DNA of 64,000 bases from Rhodopirellula baltica SH 1 (lineage in GTDB: Bacteria > Planctomycetota > Planctomycetia > Pirellulales > Pirellulaceae). Positions 40,632 to 48,992 of this stretch are shown here, piece by piece. The position numbers and the translations under genes are program-made. The DNA lies in assembly GCF_000196115.1 (NCBI RefSeq), contig NC_005027.1, forward strand, positions 4,092,001 through 4,156,000. Reading direction: 5' to 3'. The first letter of the stretch is position 1, and each line of letters starts with the position of its first letter. Below the pieces are notes generated by a model. The model searched no databases and was not told where the DNA came from. It saw only the letters and a program-made list of their open reading frames with translations.

Positions 40632-42397
40632 GATGCTGTTTCCTCATCCTGTTCTAGCAAACCAGCTCGTTGCTGAGCGTCCTCGAGGAAGTAATTCACA
40701 TCGTTAAGATCATCGGCGTGGAGCACTTCGTAGGCGTGAGCCGCACTGCGAGATCGATACAACTGCTCGCGAATATTAATGTCCCGCGTGATCGCGGTCG
40801 CAAACGCGGACAGAATTTCCAAATGACGTTTTCGGCTAGATTCAGGAGTGGCCAACAACAATACCGCGTGCACGGCGCGTCCATCGGGCGTGTTGAGTTT
40901 GATGCCTTTCTTGCTGATTCCCAATACACCTTTGACTTCGTTGTCGCCAGGTTCATCGATGATCGCGTGGGGAATCATCAACCCGGTTCCCAAACAAGTC
41001 GTCTGGGAAGATTCGCGAGCCCGAACCGATTCCAAAAACTTTTCTTGCGGAGTGCTCATCGGTGTCGTTGCATAAAGCAGATTGGTGAGCTTCTGAAAGA
41101 TCTCTTCGGTGTCACCATCCAGATCGACCATGATGCGGTTCTCTTGCAAGAAATCCAACAATCGGGGTCGATCCTTTCGAGCTTCCCCCGTTTGGGTCAA
41201 AGCAAACCGCGTCGCACTGGGTCCGAGCAATTGATTGATCGCGAGAGCGGACAAACCAACCGTCGTCACCATCGACTTGATCTCGTCCGAGAACCCCGAT
41301 TGTTCGCTACCAACTAAAATGATCAAACCAACCGCGACGCCTCCGTGTGGCAACAATGACATCCCAAGGTACTTGCGGACGTTGTCGGTCGCGCCAGACA
41401 GGCTCATCGCGGTGTAGGCACTGATCGTTTTTGCGAACAGACGAGCCAAGAAATACAACGCGACCAAACCGATGACCGGCGGTATCTGAGTGAAATCCAG
41501 CTTCATTCCTGCGAAGGTATAGAAGAGCGCAAACAACGCTCCACCAATCGAGTTCAGGTAAGCTTCCCCCGAACGCACCAAATCGTGCCGTGAGTTGGTC
41601 AGTGTGATCCCGGCGAATGTGCATGCCAGGATTCCACCCGAAGTACCAAAGCTTGCTGCGGCCCCCCAAGCTCCCAAAACGACCGCGACCATCAACGGCC
41701 CAAGGAACGCGGGGCTGACTAAAGTGCGAACCATCACGATCGCCAGCAGTGCGCAAGTTGCACCGATCGCAAGCGTCACGGCAAACTGAACGCCAACGCT
41801 CTCGAGTGCATGAACCCACCCGGACTCATCGGCCAAAAACGTTGAGATGAAGACAAAAACGGCGACGGCGACCATGTCAATCAAACCGATCGCCGCCAAC
41901 AACGTGCGGGTTAAAATCCCTCGTGCCCGAGCTTCTTGAATCACCAACACCGTTGTCCCGGGAGCACCTGCGATCGCAATCGCGGCGAACAACGCGGCAG
42001 GCGGCAATGACATCGAAGGGTCCAACCACTTCCCGCCAAAGTACATCACGGATCCGACCAATGTCGGCGTGATCATCGCCTCGCCCAACAACAGCAAACC
42101 AATCCGTTTGCCGGTGTTTCGCAAACTGCCAAAGTACAACGAAGCGCCAACCGTGAACGCGATGAATCCCAACACGAAATTCATGTAGGGACCGAATCGG
42201 TCCAGTGCCTGGGGATCCAGAACAGTGTCCATCCCCGGCAGTCGCAATTGACGAAGCAAGATTCCGGTAGCGATCCAGCCAGTCACTTTTGGAAGCCGAA
42301 TCAGCGCGAAAAGCTCTCCACCGAGCACACCGGCGGTGAGGACTACCGCCATGTTAAAAAGCGGGTCGTCAAAGTGAAGGTTCGGAAAAAAATCCAT
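40628..42397 (-). CDS. CPA2-type cation/proton antiporter with C-terminal PTS EIIA domain
   Basis: A 589-residue protein. Residues 1-400 are a 12-helix Na+/H+ (or K+/H+) antiporter of the CPA2 type (GYMNF-like entry, AIAIAGAPGTTVLVIQEARARG, GGALFALFYTFAGMKLDF, LPHGGVAVGLIILVG). Residues 430-580 are a PTS EIIA type-2 (mannitol/fructose/Ntr) domain, with the phospho-accepting His in TGLMIPHAIID. The fusion suggests control of ion flux by a PTS phosphate relay. The stop overlaps the moaB start by 4 nt. Confidence 0.9.
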   Translation of the reverse strand: MDFFPNLHFDDPLFNMAVVLTAGVLGGELFALIRLPKVTGWIATGILLRQLRLPGMDTVLDPQALDRFGPYMNFVLGFIAFTVGASLYFGSLRNTGKRIGLLLLGEAMITPTLVGSVMYFGGKWLDPSMSLPPAALFAAIAIAGAPGTTVLVIQEARARGILTRTLLAAIGLIDMVAVAVFVFISTFLADESGWVHALESVGVQFAVTLAIGATCALLAIVMVRTLVSPAFLGPLMVAVVLGAWGAAASFGTSGGILACTFAGITLTNSRHDLVRSGEAYLNSIGGALFALFYTFAGMKLDFTQIPPVIGLVALYFLARLFAKTISAYTAMSLSGATDNVRKYLGMSLLPHGGVAVGLIILVGSEQSGFSDEIKSMVTTVGLSALAINQLLGPSATRFALTQTGEARKDRPRLLDFLQENRIMVDLDGDTEEIFQKLTNLLYATTPMSTPQEKFLESVRARESSQTTCLGTGLMIPHAIIDEPGDNEVKGVLGISKKGIKLNTPDGRAVHAVLLLATPESSRKRHLEILSAFATAITRDINIREQLYRSRSAAHAYEVLHADDLNDVNYFLEDAQQRAGLLEQDEETAS

Positions 42398-42986
42398 GTC
42401 CTGGCCGTCGTTCGCCGAACGGAAATCGTCAAAGCAGCCAGGATACTAGAGAAAATGACTCCCTTTGGGAACGCGGCGCGACCGCGAGCAACCGTGTCAC
42501 GTGAGGTCATCCTCCACTCCCATCCTCGCCCCCAAAACCCAGGCCACCTCAACGAGTCCTGCCAACCAACATCGAGTTCACCCTCCTGAACGCAGCTGAT
42601 GAGGGTCAGAATGCGAGCGTCCAGCGAAAATTTCGGGCAGAGCCATTCACGCTGCAATCCAGTGCCCCGAATCCCTCGAACCCAGATAGAGAGAGAAGAC
42701 TCCTCGTCTTGCCGGCACCAAGCAGGCCGCCAGGAACGACCGGGCACAACGACATCAGCCGTTTGGGCGTTGACCTGGACTGCGAAACGATTGGCGTCAT
42801 GGGACGCATTCGTTTGTGTAAGTTCTGTTCTACGACATCACCCCAACTGAGCAGCATTATGACAGCCCAGAGCAATGCGTTGGCTTGGAGCTGACCGAAC
42901 CCGTCCGGACTGCTCAATTTTGCAGCTCGAAACCTTGCGACACGGAATTGAACTCACGTTTGGTATCTGCAGAACGAAGAGTGCTG
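42398..42986. other. Intergenic region, no supported gene
   Basis: About 590 nt. ORFs here have no recognisable domain and poor codon use. A stretch near 42596-42650 resembles the wording of the intergenic repeat at 34970 (gcgagcgt.cagcgaaaattt.cggg), weakly. Confidence 0.35.
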
Positions 42987-43688
42987 CTATTTTTCGTCGC
43001 CCGATACTTTTTGCTCGCTCTCTAGAGCCCTCAAAATGTGGTCAGTGACCTGTTGACCAATCTTTCGATATCCCTCCTGTGTGTAGTGAACATTGCCTGG
43101 ACCATCAAAATGGTCGGCAGCAAACGTCTTGGTGAGCGAGTGAAGATCGTTGATCAAAATGCCGTGTCGGTCCATGACTCTCGCGGCCGCTTCATTGTAT
43201 TTCGCATCGTCACCCAACACCCGCCCCGCTTCATCCTCCGGAACAACGGTAGTATTGGCCCAGACAAGTTTCGCGCCCGTTTTCTCGAGACGTGAGACGA
43301 GTTCATCAAGATTCTTCTCATACTGCTCCAACGTAGTGGTGATCGTTCCGTTGACCTTGTCTCTGCGCCCTTGCACCTTGGATTCCGGATGACGGTAACA
43401 GAGATCCCACAATCCCCAGTTGAAATGAATGACATCCCAATGGGTATCGCCGACCCACTGGTCTAACTTTTCCAATCCAGTGCCCGTATGCTGCGCATTT
43501 CCCTTGTTATGCATAACAGCAGCCTTGTCATCTAGCTGCCGCGCAACATGGGGAGTGAATGCCAATGAGATTGAGTCACCGATGATCAGCACCTTCGGCA
43601 AATCGGATTCTTTCGCTTCATCCTGCGCAAGAAGGGTTGGACATAGGATGGTGGTCAGCACCAGCGAGATAAACAGCGATGTTTTCAT
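42987..43688 (-). CDS. Secreted SGNH/GDSL-family hydrolase
   Basis: A 233-residue protein with Sec signal (MKTSLFISLVLTTILCPTLLAQ). The SGNH block I is LIIGDSISLAF with the Ser nucleophile; block II/III features are HFNWGLWDLCY and AKLVWANTTVVPE; block V is GNVHYTQEGYRKIG, giving the catalytic His. It probably removes an acyl or acetyl group from a polysaccharide or lipid, substrate unknown. It is the first of a run of minus-strand genes spaced by repeats. Confidence 0.85.
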   Translation of the reverse strand: MKTSLFISLVLTTILCPTLLAQDEAKESDLPKVLIIGDSISLAFTPHVARQLDDKAAVMHNKGNAQHTGTGLEKLDQWVGDTHWDVIHFNWGLWDLCYRHPESKVQGRRDKVNGTITTTLEQYEKNLDELVSRLEKTGAKLVWANTTVVPEDEAGRVLGDDAKYNEAAARVMDRHGILINDLHSLTKTFAADHFDGPGNVHYTQEGYRKIGQQVTDHILRALESEQKVSGDEK

Positions 43689-44360
43689 TTCGTACTTCTT
43701 CTAACTCTAGACAGATAGAGAACCCACAAGGCCCGTGATTCGAGGCGAGATGGTTACGTACGCCTGTTGATCAGCCGCCCATCGCTCTCTTGCGAGACAT
43801 CGCGACCACCACGTTGACATGCTGACACGCCGAACCATGAAGACTTCCCATAGTGACGTCCACTATCGACATTGACAAGTTCAGCAGCACTTGCTGCATC
43901 CGCGACCTCGAAACTCAACTGGCAGAATTCCTGTTCATCGCGACCAGGCTTCGCTCATCGAACAACTGCTCGACTCACGGACGGACATCGATCTATCTAT
44001 CATTCATGGAAGCTTACGGTTCCTGAGCTGGATCCACGACATCAGCCAAACCCAATATGACAACACAACCGTTTGCAGCATCAATGAAGCAGCCTGAAAT
44101 CAGAAAGCCACCGAACGACAAACTGACCACAGCGGCGCCTTCGAATTCGCTCGCATGACCTACCAAATCATCGCCAGCAAAACTGTACCGGAGCAAACGG
44201 CCAATCAGCGATTCAACCGTTCGAAACAGCTCAACCCTGAGTCAAAGAACGAAACCGGGAAGCAATTTCCAGGGGAATTCAATCAACGCCTTTCCATTCA
44301 CCCCCGGGCATCTTGAACAGAGGACTTGAGCCTCGGCGAGACGACACGTTCTAAACCGCG
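43689..44360. other. Gene-free stretch in the small-gene array
   Basis: About 670 nt without a convincing ORF; codon use in all frames looks random. A fragment cgagatggttacg at 43747-43757 resembles the end of the spacer at 48048-48142 and may mark a decayed cassette. Confidence 0.35.
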
Positions 44361-44436
44361 ACGAACGAAGCACGTTGAAAGAAAAAGTGACTCCACCGTC
44401 GCATCCATTCGATGTCAAATCCGCATTGATTGTCCG
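44361..44436. repeat. Direct repeat D, copy 1
   Basis: About 76 nt matching 47526-47604 with roughly 80% identity by eye (blocks taacgaagca/acgaacgaag, gaaagaaaaa, accgtcgcatcca, gtcaaatcc). It covers the 3' end of the 44415-44876 gene. Confidence 0.7.
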
Positions 44437-44876
44437 CAAGCATGGGAACGCGTATTATCTGGGCGTCGTCCTGCGAACACGATCGCCGTAGCGACGATTG
44501 TGAAGAGTGCCCCCACTGTCACGGTCGCCCAGATCGTATTGTGAGGGACGGCGATATCACTGGGAAGCGCAGAGTAATACGGTGCCATGCTTAGGTAGCC
44601 GTGGAGAACGCCAATCAAACCGACTAACGCGGGCAAGAAAACGATCCAGCGAGTTTTGAAGATTTGGTTGTCGGGTGAATGCCACAAGTCCTTCGTGAGA
44701 GCAGCAAGAATCGCGAACAGCCCGGTTCCAAATATCAGCGTTCCGTAAAGCATGCCCAAGCTATCGGCGGTGTCAGCGATGAACGACGACGGCATCCGAT
44801 TCGCCAGCATTTGCATCAGCGAGAAGCTGGCAATCCCGCCGATAACGGAAACGATAAAGAGTTGCGGGAGTTTCAT
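44415..44876 (-). CDS. Small 4-TM membrane protein
   Basis: A 153-residue protein with four membrane helices (LFIVSVIGGIASFSLMQML, LGMLYGTLIFGTGLFAILAAL, WIVFLPALVGLIGVLHGYL, TIWATVTVGALFTIVATAIVF). No known domain. The ATG at 44876 is preceded by aggaactcct, a fair ribosome site; the open frame further upstream is in a repeat and is not protein-like. The last ten residues are encoded inside repeat D, so the gene end has been shaped by the repeat. Confidence 0.65.
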   Translation of the reverse strand: MKLPQLFIVSVIGGIASFSLMQMLANRMPSSFIADTADSLGMLYGTLIFGTGLFAILAALTKDLWHSPDNQIFKTRWIVFLPALVGLIGVLHGYLSMAPYYSALPSDIAVPHNTIWATVTVGALFTIVATAIVFAGRRPDNTRSHACGQSMRI

Positions 44877-44922
44877 AGGAGTTCCTGCGAGAATCGGATA
44901 GGGAGCAGTGGATTCTTCAATC

Positions 44923-45070
44923 GGGTAGCGAAGTGCGATCGATGGAGGTGCACGTATCGATCGTGCGTTGAACTTTTTCGCCGCACCGGATTGGACGGAG
45001 GAGCGAACAGAACGTCTGATTCGCCAGTAAAAGTCTACCAAATACGATTCTCGGCATGTCAGGGAAGCGG
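44923..45070. repeat. Spacer element A, copy 1
   Basis: About 148 nt, highly similar to 46433-46590. Starts gggtagcgaagtgcgatcga and ends with aagtctacca..gggaagc. Contains a hairpin on cgatcgat / atcgatcg. It lies 46 nt upstream of the start codon of the 44415-44876 gene, as copy 2 lies upstream of the next gene. Confidence 0.75.
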
Positions 45071-45263
45071 TTAGGCCGAGCAAGGACCAATGAATCGATG
45101 GTGAGCGTTCTTGCTCGGGTTCCTCTGCACTTTCTACCTGAGTTTCGATGTACCACTCGCAAAAGTCCTTTCCATTGGACTCCGGTTGGTACCTGAGAAA
45201 GCTCGCCTGAAGACGGGAGCGGGAAGTCACCGGAGTATTTGCGAAACCCAAAATCGCAGGCCA

Positions 45264-45390
45264 CTACAACCGTTTTCGACGGACCTTGCCAAAGGCAAAC
45301 TTTCCCATGAGCGTGCTGTTTCAAGACAGCCGCTGCCGTCATCCGTCACATCCCTGCCAAAGATTCCGAATCAGCGAAGCTGTTGAACCA
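45264..45390. repeat. Spacer element A, distal block, copy 1
   Basis: Matches 46595-46720 (shared gattccgaatcagcgaagct). In copy 2 this block joins the first block almost directly; here about 190 nt intervene (45071-45263). Confidence 0.65.
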
Positions 45391-45562
45391 TCCCCCTGCA
45401 AGGATCCAGCCAAGCACCTGGAAAGTTTGCCAGACGTTGCCCCGGATAGCTCGAAAAAGTTCAACGTCGGACATCAGCGCGGCCCGAGCGTACGAGCAAC
45501 CATAGCCGAACCGTATTTTCGAATCCGCAGTTGCATGTCACTAATGCCCGAATTCACGAGTG
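45391..45562. other. Short gene-free stretch
   Basis: Nothing recognised between the repeat and the stop codon of the TIGR03067-like gene. Confidence 0.3.
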
Positions 45563-46411
45563 TCAGGAACCCGGCATTTTCCGTGAAAGACGGTACAGAT
45601 CATTCCTGTTCTTAAGCGACGATACAAACTCGATTGGCCGATGGCGGGCACGTTCACCCTCCAAGCAGATCCATAGATCGTCACCCTCGACTCGGTAGAT
45701 GCATCGAAGATTCTGAGGCTTGAGTCCAGGGGTATGCGTCGTCGATCGAAGGTCCAGTTTGAGAGGGTCCTCCCCAGGCAGAACGAAGCAATCGAAGACC
45801 TGCGTAGGCTCAGGAATGCTAACGTCGAGTCGCAAGATTGCTTGCGATTCTGTGAACTCGATCTCGGATTCGATTTCGCTTGGTGCCGTAACGCCTTGGT
45901 TCTGAACTTCCACGACGGTCCATCGGCCGGCCAAGGCCTGGGGTGTTTTGTGCTCGCCCGTGACGACCGAAGGATTCGTCGACCACAATGAAAAATGAAT
46001 ACCCGGGACCTCACGGCGTAACCGCGAAACGCCCTCAGGCGTGATTCCGGTGTTGCGAATCCTCACCTCCTCTAGCTCCGGCATGACCTTCAAAACGCGA
46101 ACGAGTTGAGGGATATCGTCATCGCTGACAGACGCACGAAAGTCGCCCCAGTCTGAAAGAATGAGTTTCCGTGCATTGCGGCCTTGAATTGCGTCTCTGA
46201 GCCAGCTCTTGAATTCAAACTTCCAATTAAGGTCTCCAGACGGCTGCTCAAATCCAGACCCTCCCGCGAACGCGACACCACCACCCATGCGCCAGATTGC
46301 CTGGACGGCTTCGCGTTGATCACGGTTTCGCTTCGCCCGGATGTTCAACCAAGCGAGGCAGCACGCGAGGGCAGCAACCAAGGCGAGAATCGTTCGCAGT
46401 CGGAATCGCAT
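45563..46411 (-). CDS. TIGR03067-like protein with LRR-like segment
   Basis: A 282-residue protein with an N-terminal membrane anchor (RTILALVAALACCLAWLNIRAK). Residues about 75-150 contain leucine-rich-repeat-like text (IPQLVRVLKVMPELEEVRIRNTGITPEGVSRLR). The C-terminal 110 residues match the planctomycete TIGR03067 pattern: ALAGRWTVVEVQNQGV, PLKLDLRSTTHTPG, RCIYRVEGDDLWICL, RPIEFVSS and YRLSRK. Role unknown; probably envelope-located. I start at the ATG at 46411, just inside the spacer element A copy 2. Confidence 0.7.
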   Translation of the reverse strand: MRFRLRTILALVAALACCLAWLNIRAKRNRDQREAVQAIWRMGGGVAFAGGSGFEQPSGDLNWKFEFKSWLRDAIQGRNARKLILSDWGDFRASVSDDDIPQLVRVLKVMPELEEVRIRNTGITPEGVSRLRREVPGIHFSLWSTNPSVVTGEHKTPQALAGRWTVVEVQNQGVTAPSEIESEIEFTESQAILRLDVSIPEPTQVFDCFVLPGEDPLKLDLRSTTHTPGLKPQNLRCIYRVEGDDLWICLEGERARHRPIEFVSSLKNRNDLYRLSRKMPGS

Positions 46412-46432
46412 AATAGTGTCCGATGCATGTTC

Positions 46433-46590
46433 GGGTAACGAAGTGCGATCGATGGAGGAACAGGAGGTGCATGCATCGATCGTTCGCTGAACCTTGTCGC
46501 CGCACTGGGTTGGACGGGAGAGCGAACAGAACATCTGATTCGCTAAAAAAGTTTACCAGATACAGTTCTTGGCATGCTCGGGAAGCAGGG
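46433..46590. repeat. Spacer element A, copy 2
   Basis: About 158 nt, starts gggtaacgaagtgcgatcga, 21 nt upstream of a start codon. Includes a 10-bp insertion relative to copy 1 (aacaggaggt). Confidence 0.75.
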
Positions 46591-46594
46591 ATGC

Positions 46595-46720
46595 CTACAA
46601 CCGGCTTCGCCGCATCTTGACGAAGGCATCTTTCTCATGCGCAGGCAGTCTCAACACGGCCGCTGCCGCCATCCATCACGTTCCTGCCGAAGATTCCGAA
46701 TCAGCGAAGCTGATTGAACA
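46595..46720. repeat. Spacer element A, distal block, copy 2
   Basis: Similar to 45264-45390; contains ctacaaccgg.. and gattccgaatcagcgaagct. It lies 58 nt from the stop of the YcxB-like gene. Confidence 0.65.
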
Positions 46721-46778
46721 TACATGGTTGGCAGCGATGCCAACCATCACCCCGCCAGGAAACGGCCTACCAACAAGT

Positions 46779-47270
46779 TTACAGTGCCCGGCCAACGTAG
46801 TCGGACAGTAGTGACTGGAGGCGTGAACCATCACCTTGAGATAACGCCCGCTTAGGAATAATCAGCATCTCTCGCTGATCGTAAAACAGCGTAAAGAACT
46901 CGTCGTCCTGAATCCACCCGGAATACATCGACCATTTTACTTTGGCGTCGATTTCGTCGGTGTGAAATGAGATTCCGGACTCGCAAAAACTCAGCGAGTA
47001 GCGATCCTTCAATTTCGGGTGAGCGTTGTAGACGAGTATTGGCTGTACGATGACGGCGAAAACAACCATCGCAGTCAATACGACTCCAGCGAGCAGAGCG
47101 ACGACGGCTAGGTAAGCGTGCCCAGCAAAGTAAAAGCAGGCACCGCCGACGATTGAAGCAATTCCGAGCAGCAGATCTCGCTTCGATCCAAGTGATGCGA
47201 CACGGTATCGGCGAAATCCGCGGAGGTACTCAGCGCGGTCATACGTGAACGATGCAGAAACGATTGTCAT
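46779..47270 (-). CDS. YcxB-like membrane protein
   Basis: A 163-residue protein with two membrane helices (LLLGIASIVGGACFYFAG, AVVALLAGVVLTAMVVFAVI) and a C-terminal domain of YcxB type (YSLSFCESGISFHTDEIDAKVKWSMYSGWIQDDEFFTLFYDQREMLIIPKRAL), a PH-like fold in which an aromatic DxxFFxL(Y) strand and an IPKRAL motif are typical. Function unknown. Start ATG at 47270 lies 40 nt from spacer element B copy 1. Confidence 0.75.
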   Translation of the reverse strand: MTIVSASFTYDRAEYLRGFRRYRVASLGSKRDLLLGIASIVGGACFYFAGHAYLAVVALLAGVVLTAMVVFAVIVQPILVYNAHPKLKDRYSLSFCESGISFHTDEIDAKVKWSMYSGWIQDDEFFTLFYDQREMLIIPKRALSQGDGSRLQSLLSDYVGRAL

Positions 47271-47310
47271 TAGGGACGCGTCGAGGAGAAGCAGTGGTTT
47301 CAGTCAACCG

Positions 47311-47402
47311 GGGAACGTCCGCCATCACCGTGCGGCGGAGAAAGGCTTGCAAGCAATCGAAAAACGCGTCCACCGCCGCTCCGGCGCATGACACTGTTAA
47401 CC
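47311..47402. repeat. Spacer element B, copy 1
   Basis: 92 nt bounded by ggggaacg and gttaacc. Shares ccgccatcaccg, tccaccgccgctcc and gcgcatga with copy 2. It sits immediately 5' of the YcxB-like gene. Confidence 0.7.
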
Positions 47403-47525
47403 GCGATGTGGGCGAGTCACCAGAACCGCCACCAAGGCTTGGTGATTGGCGGCGTCCCAGAACGACAGACCGCCGGCAAGATACCATGGGAGTCAGGCGA
47501 TGTGTATTTCTCGCCGTCGTCACCC

Positions 47526-47604
47526 ACGACTAACGAAGCAACAGGAAAGAAAAATTGACTCAACCGTCGCATCCACACGAAGTCAAATCCTTATTGGTTA
47601 CCCG
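47526..47604. repeat. Direct repeat D, copy 2
   Basis: Second copy of the block at 44361-44436; ends in ggttacccg, which provides the stop codon of the 47598-48032 gene. Confidence 0.68.
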
Positions 47605-48032
47605 TTGGTTTTCTGGGTGATCAACAGGCGTCGCATACGAACTGGAAGCAGTGGATAGGCGACCCAGCATAGCATCAACAGCACTGCGGGTAGTAGCGTG
47701 AACCAATACGGTCTTACAATCGGGTTTGGAGTCGAGAACCCCCAATCGCTCACCAACAAAGTCGCAACAAAAAGGATGAATGATGAAAACGCCACCATAC
47801 CGAGCCGAACGGAAGCCGCGAGAGCGAGAGGTAGGCTAGCGGCGGAATTAAGTGTTGCGAAAGCGAGGATCGCGAGTAGCAGGTGTGGCCGAAATGGAAT
47901 GAGGCAAGCGAGCGCGATCAATGCTGTAATGCTCACGTAGCGCAAAGGGTGACGCGGCGTCTCCACGACGGTGCAGAGTGAACTCGCCGGAGAATCATAT
48001 GGATTTGGTTGCTTCAAAATTGGCGTGGTCAC
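47598..48032 (-). CDS. Small 4-TM membrane protein
   Basis: A 144-residue protein with an N-terminal NPYDSP motif common to planctomycete membrane proteins, then four hydrophobic helices (YVSITALIALACLIPF, LLLAILAFATLNSAASLPLAL, LGMVAFSSFILFVATLLV, YWFTLLPAVLLMLCWVAY). Start uncertain: the GTG at 48032 (MTTPILKQPNPYDSP) or a TTG at 48044. Stop codon lies inside the box ggttaccc. No known family. Confidence 0.58.
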   Translation of the reverse strand: MTTPILKQPNPYDSPASSLCTVVETPRHPLRYVSITALIALACLIPFRPHLLLAILAFATLNSAASLPLALAASVRLGMVAFSSFILFVATLLVSDWGFSTPNPIVRPYWFTLLPAVLLMLCWVAYPLLPVRMRRLLITQKTNG

Positions 48033-48047
48033 AACAGCCTGCAAATC

Positions 48048-48142
48048 GGGTAACGACCGCCATCACCGGGCAGTGGAAGCCAGCGTGATCGGAAATTGAA
48101 GTAGGTCTCCACCACCACTCCGTGCGCATGAGATGGTTACCC
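48048..48142. repeat. Spacer element B, copy 2
   Basis: 95 nt bounded by gggtaacg and gttaccc, which are inverted copies. Interior shared with copy 1. It lies a few bases 5' of the 47598-48032 gene. Confidence 0.7.
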
Positions 48143-48189
48143 ATCTTCTCCTGAAGGATCGTCAGTCTACCCGTCTACGCCAACGACGA

Positions 48190-48504
48190 TCAAGAATCCC
48201 TAAGATCGACCGGTCGCAGTAACTGATCCAGGTGGCAGAGGTTTTCAGTGCTGTACTTGTGAAGCAAAGCCTCAAGGCTTTCCCGCTGATTAATGGAAAA
48301 CCGCTTGGTGCCAGGGCGGCCTTCTGAGCGAGTGTCAATCGCTCGCTTGAAGTCCTTGTTGATTTTGTTAATTTGCCGTTTTGCGCGGGACACAATTGCA
48401 ATTCGGCGTCTCTTGTCGCTGCAGTAGAAAAACTTGGAAGACGCCGCATCAACGATGGCGACCATTTCAGCGTTGATTTTGAAGACATCCATTTTCAGTC
48501 GCAT
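48190..48504 (-). CDS. Small hypothetical protein
   Basis: A 104-residue basic protein, helical, without signal or membrane segment (KRRRIAIVSRAKRQINKINKDFKRAI). No family recognised. Supported by its length, orientation with the other array genes and plausible composition only. The C-terminus approaches spacer B copy 2. Confidence 0.45.
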   Translation of the reverse strand: MRLKMDVFKINAEMVAIVDAASSKFFYCSDKRRRIAIVSRAKRQINKINKDFKRAIDTRSEGRPGTKRFSINQRESLEALLHKYSTENLCHLDQLLRPVDLRDS

Positions 48505-48992
48505 AACATTCGATTCAACCCTACTCAGTTGGGTCGTATTCGGGGAGTCGCGTGATACGGGGCAAGTGAACTGGGGCGTTTGACCAATATCACTCCACTC
48601 ACGCTTGTCCTAGATTTTTTAAGCTTTTCTCGAATCTGCGGCAACAACGCCATTCGAGTCTCGACCCTGAGCCAACTTGCAGTCTCCGGGTTGGATCGGT
48701 GATGCCGGACGTCTCGATGCATTGCAACTTCCATTCAGTGAGGAATACCTTTGGGATGCCAAGCCGGCCGGACAGTTCCTCAGTATTCTTCAGTGTCTTA
48801 CAGCCCTCAGTTTCCTTCCGAGGCCAAGGTCTATTTACACAAGATCGGCCGAATGAACTGCGTCAATGTCCGCTGGGCCGCCCTGTTTCTTCTCCGATCC
48901 TCTCGCTTACTCACCGTCTTTCGATCGAGGTTACAATCGAGCCTCGCAATTTTGCAGAGAGCTATCGATTCGTTTTGGAGCGGCGCGTGTTT
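48505..48992. other. Intergenic region, no gene supported
   Basis: About 490 nt divergent region between the small-gene array and the DUF1570 gene. A T-rich tract lies at 48613-48632. Open frames here are in phase with the DUF1570 gene but lack a signal-like start. Confidence 0.35.

Noticed and set aside
42606-42917. 103-residue minus-strand frame before the SGNH gene
   Set aside because: No domain, signal or neighbour support; composition looks non-coding.
44917-45342. 141-residue minus-strand frame over spacer A
   Set aside because: Lies in repeated non-coding DNA with a homologous copy in another reading frame context at 46433.
44923-48142. Calling the spacers genuine integron attC sites
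   Set aside because: The end boxes do not meet the RYYYAAC/GTTRRRY consensus and no integrase is in the window; kept only as a hypothesis.
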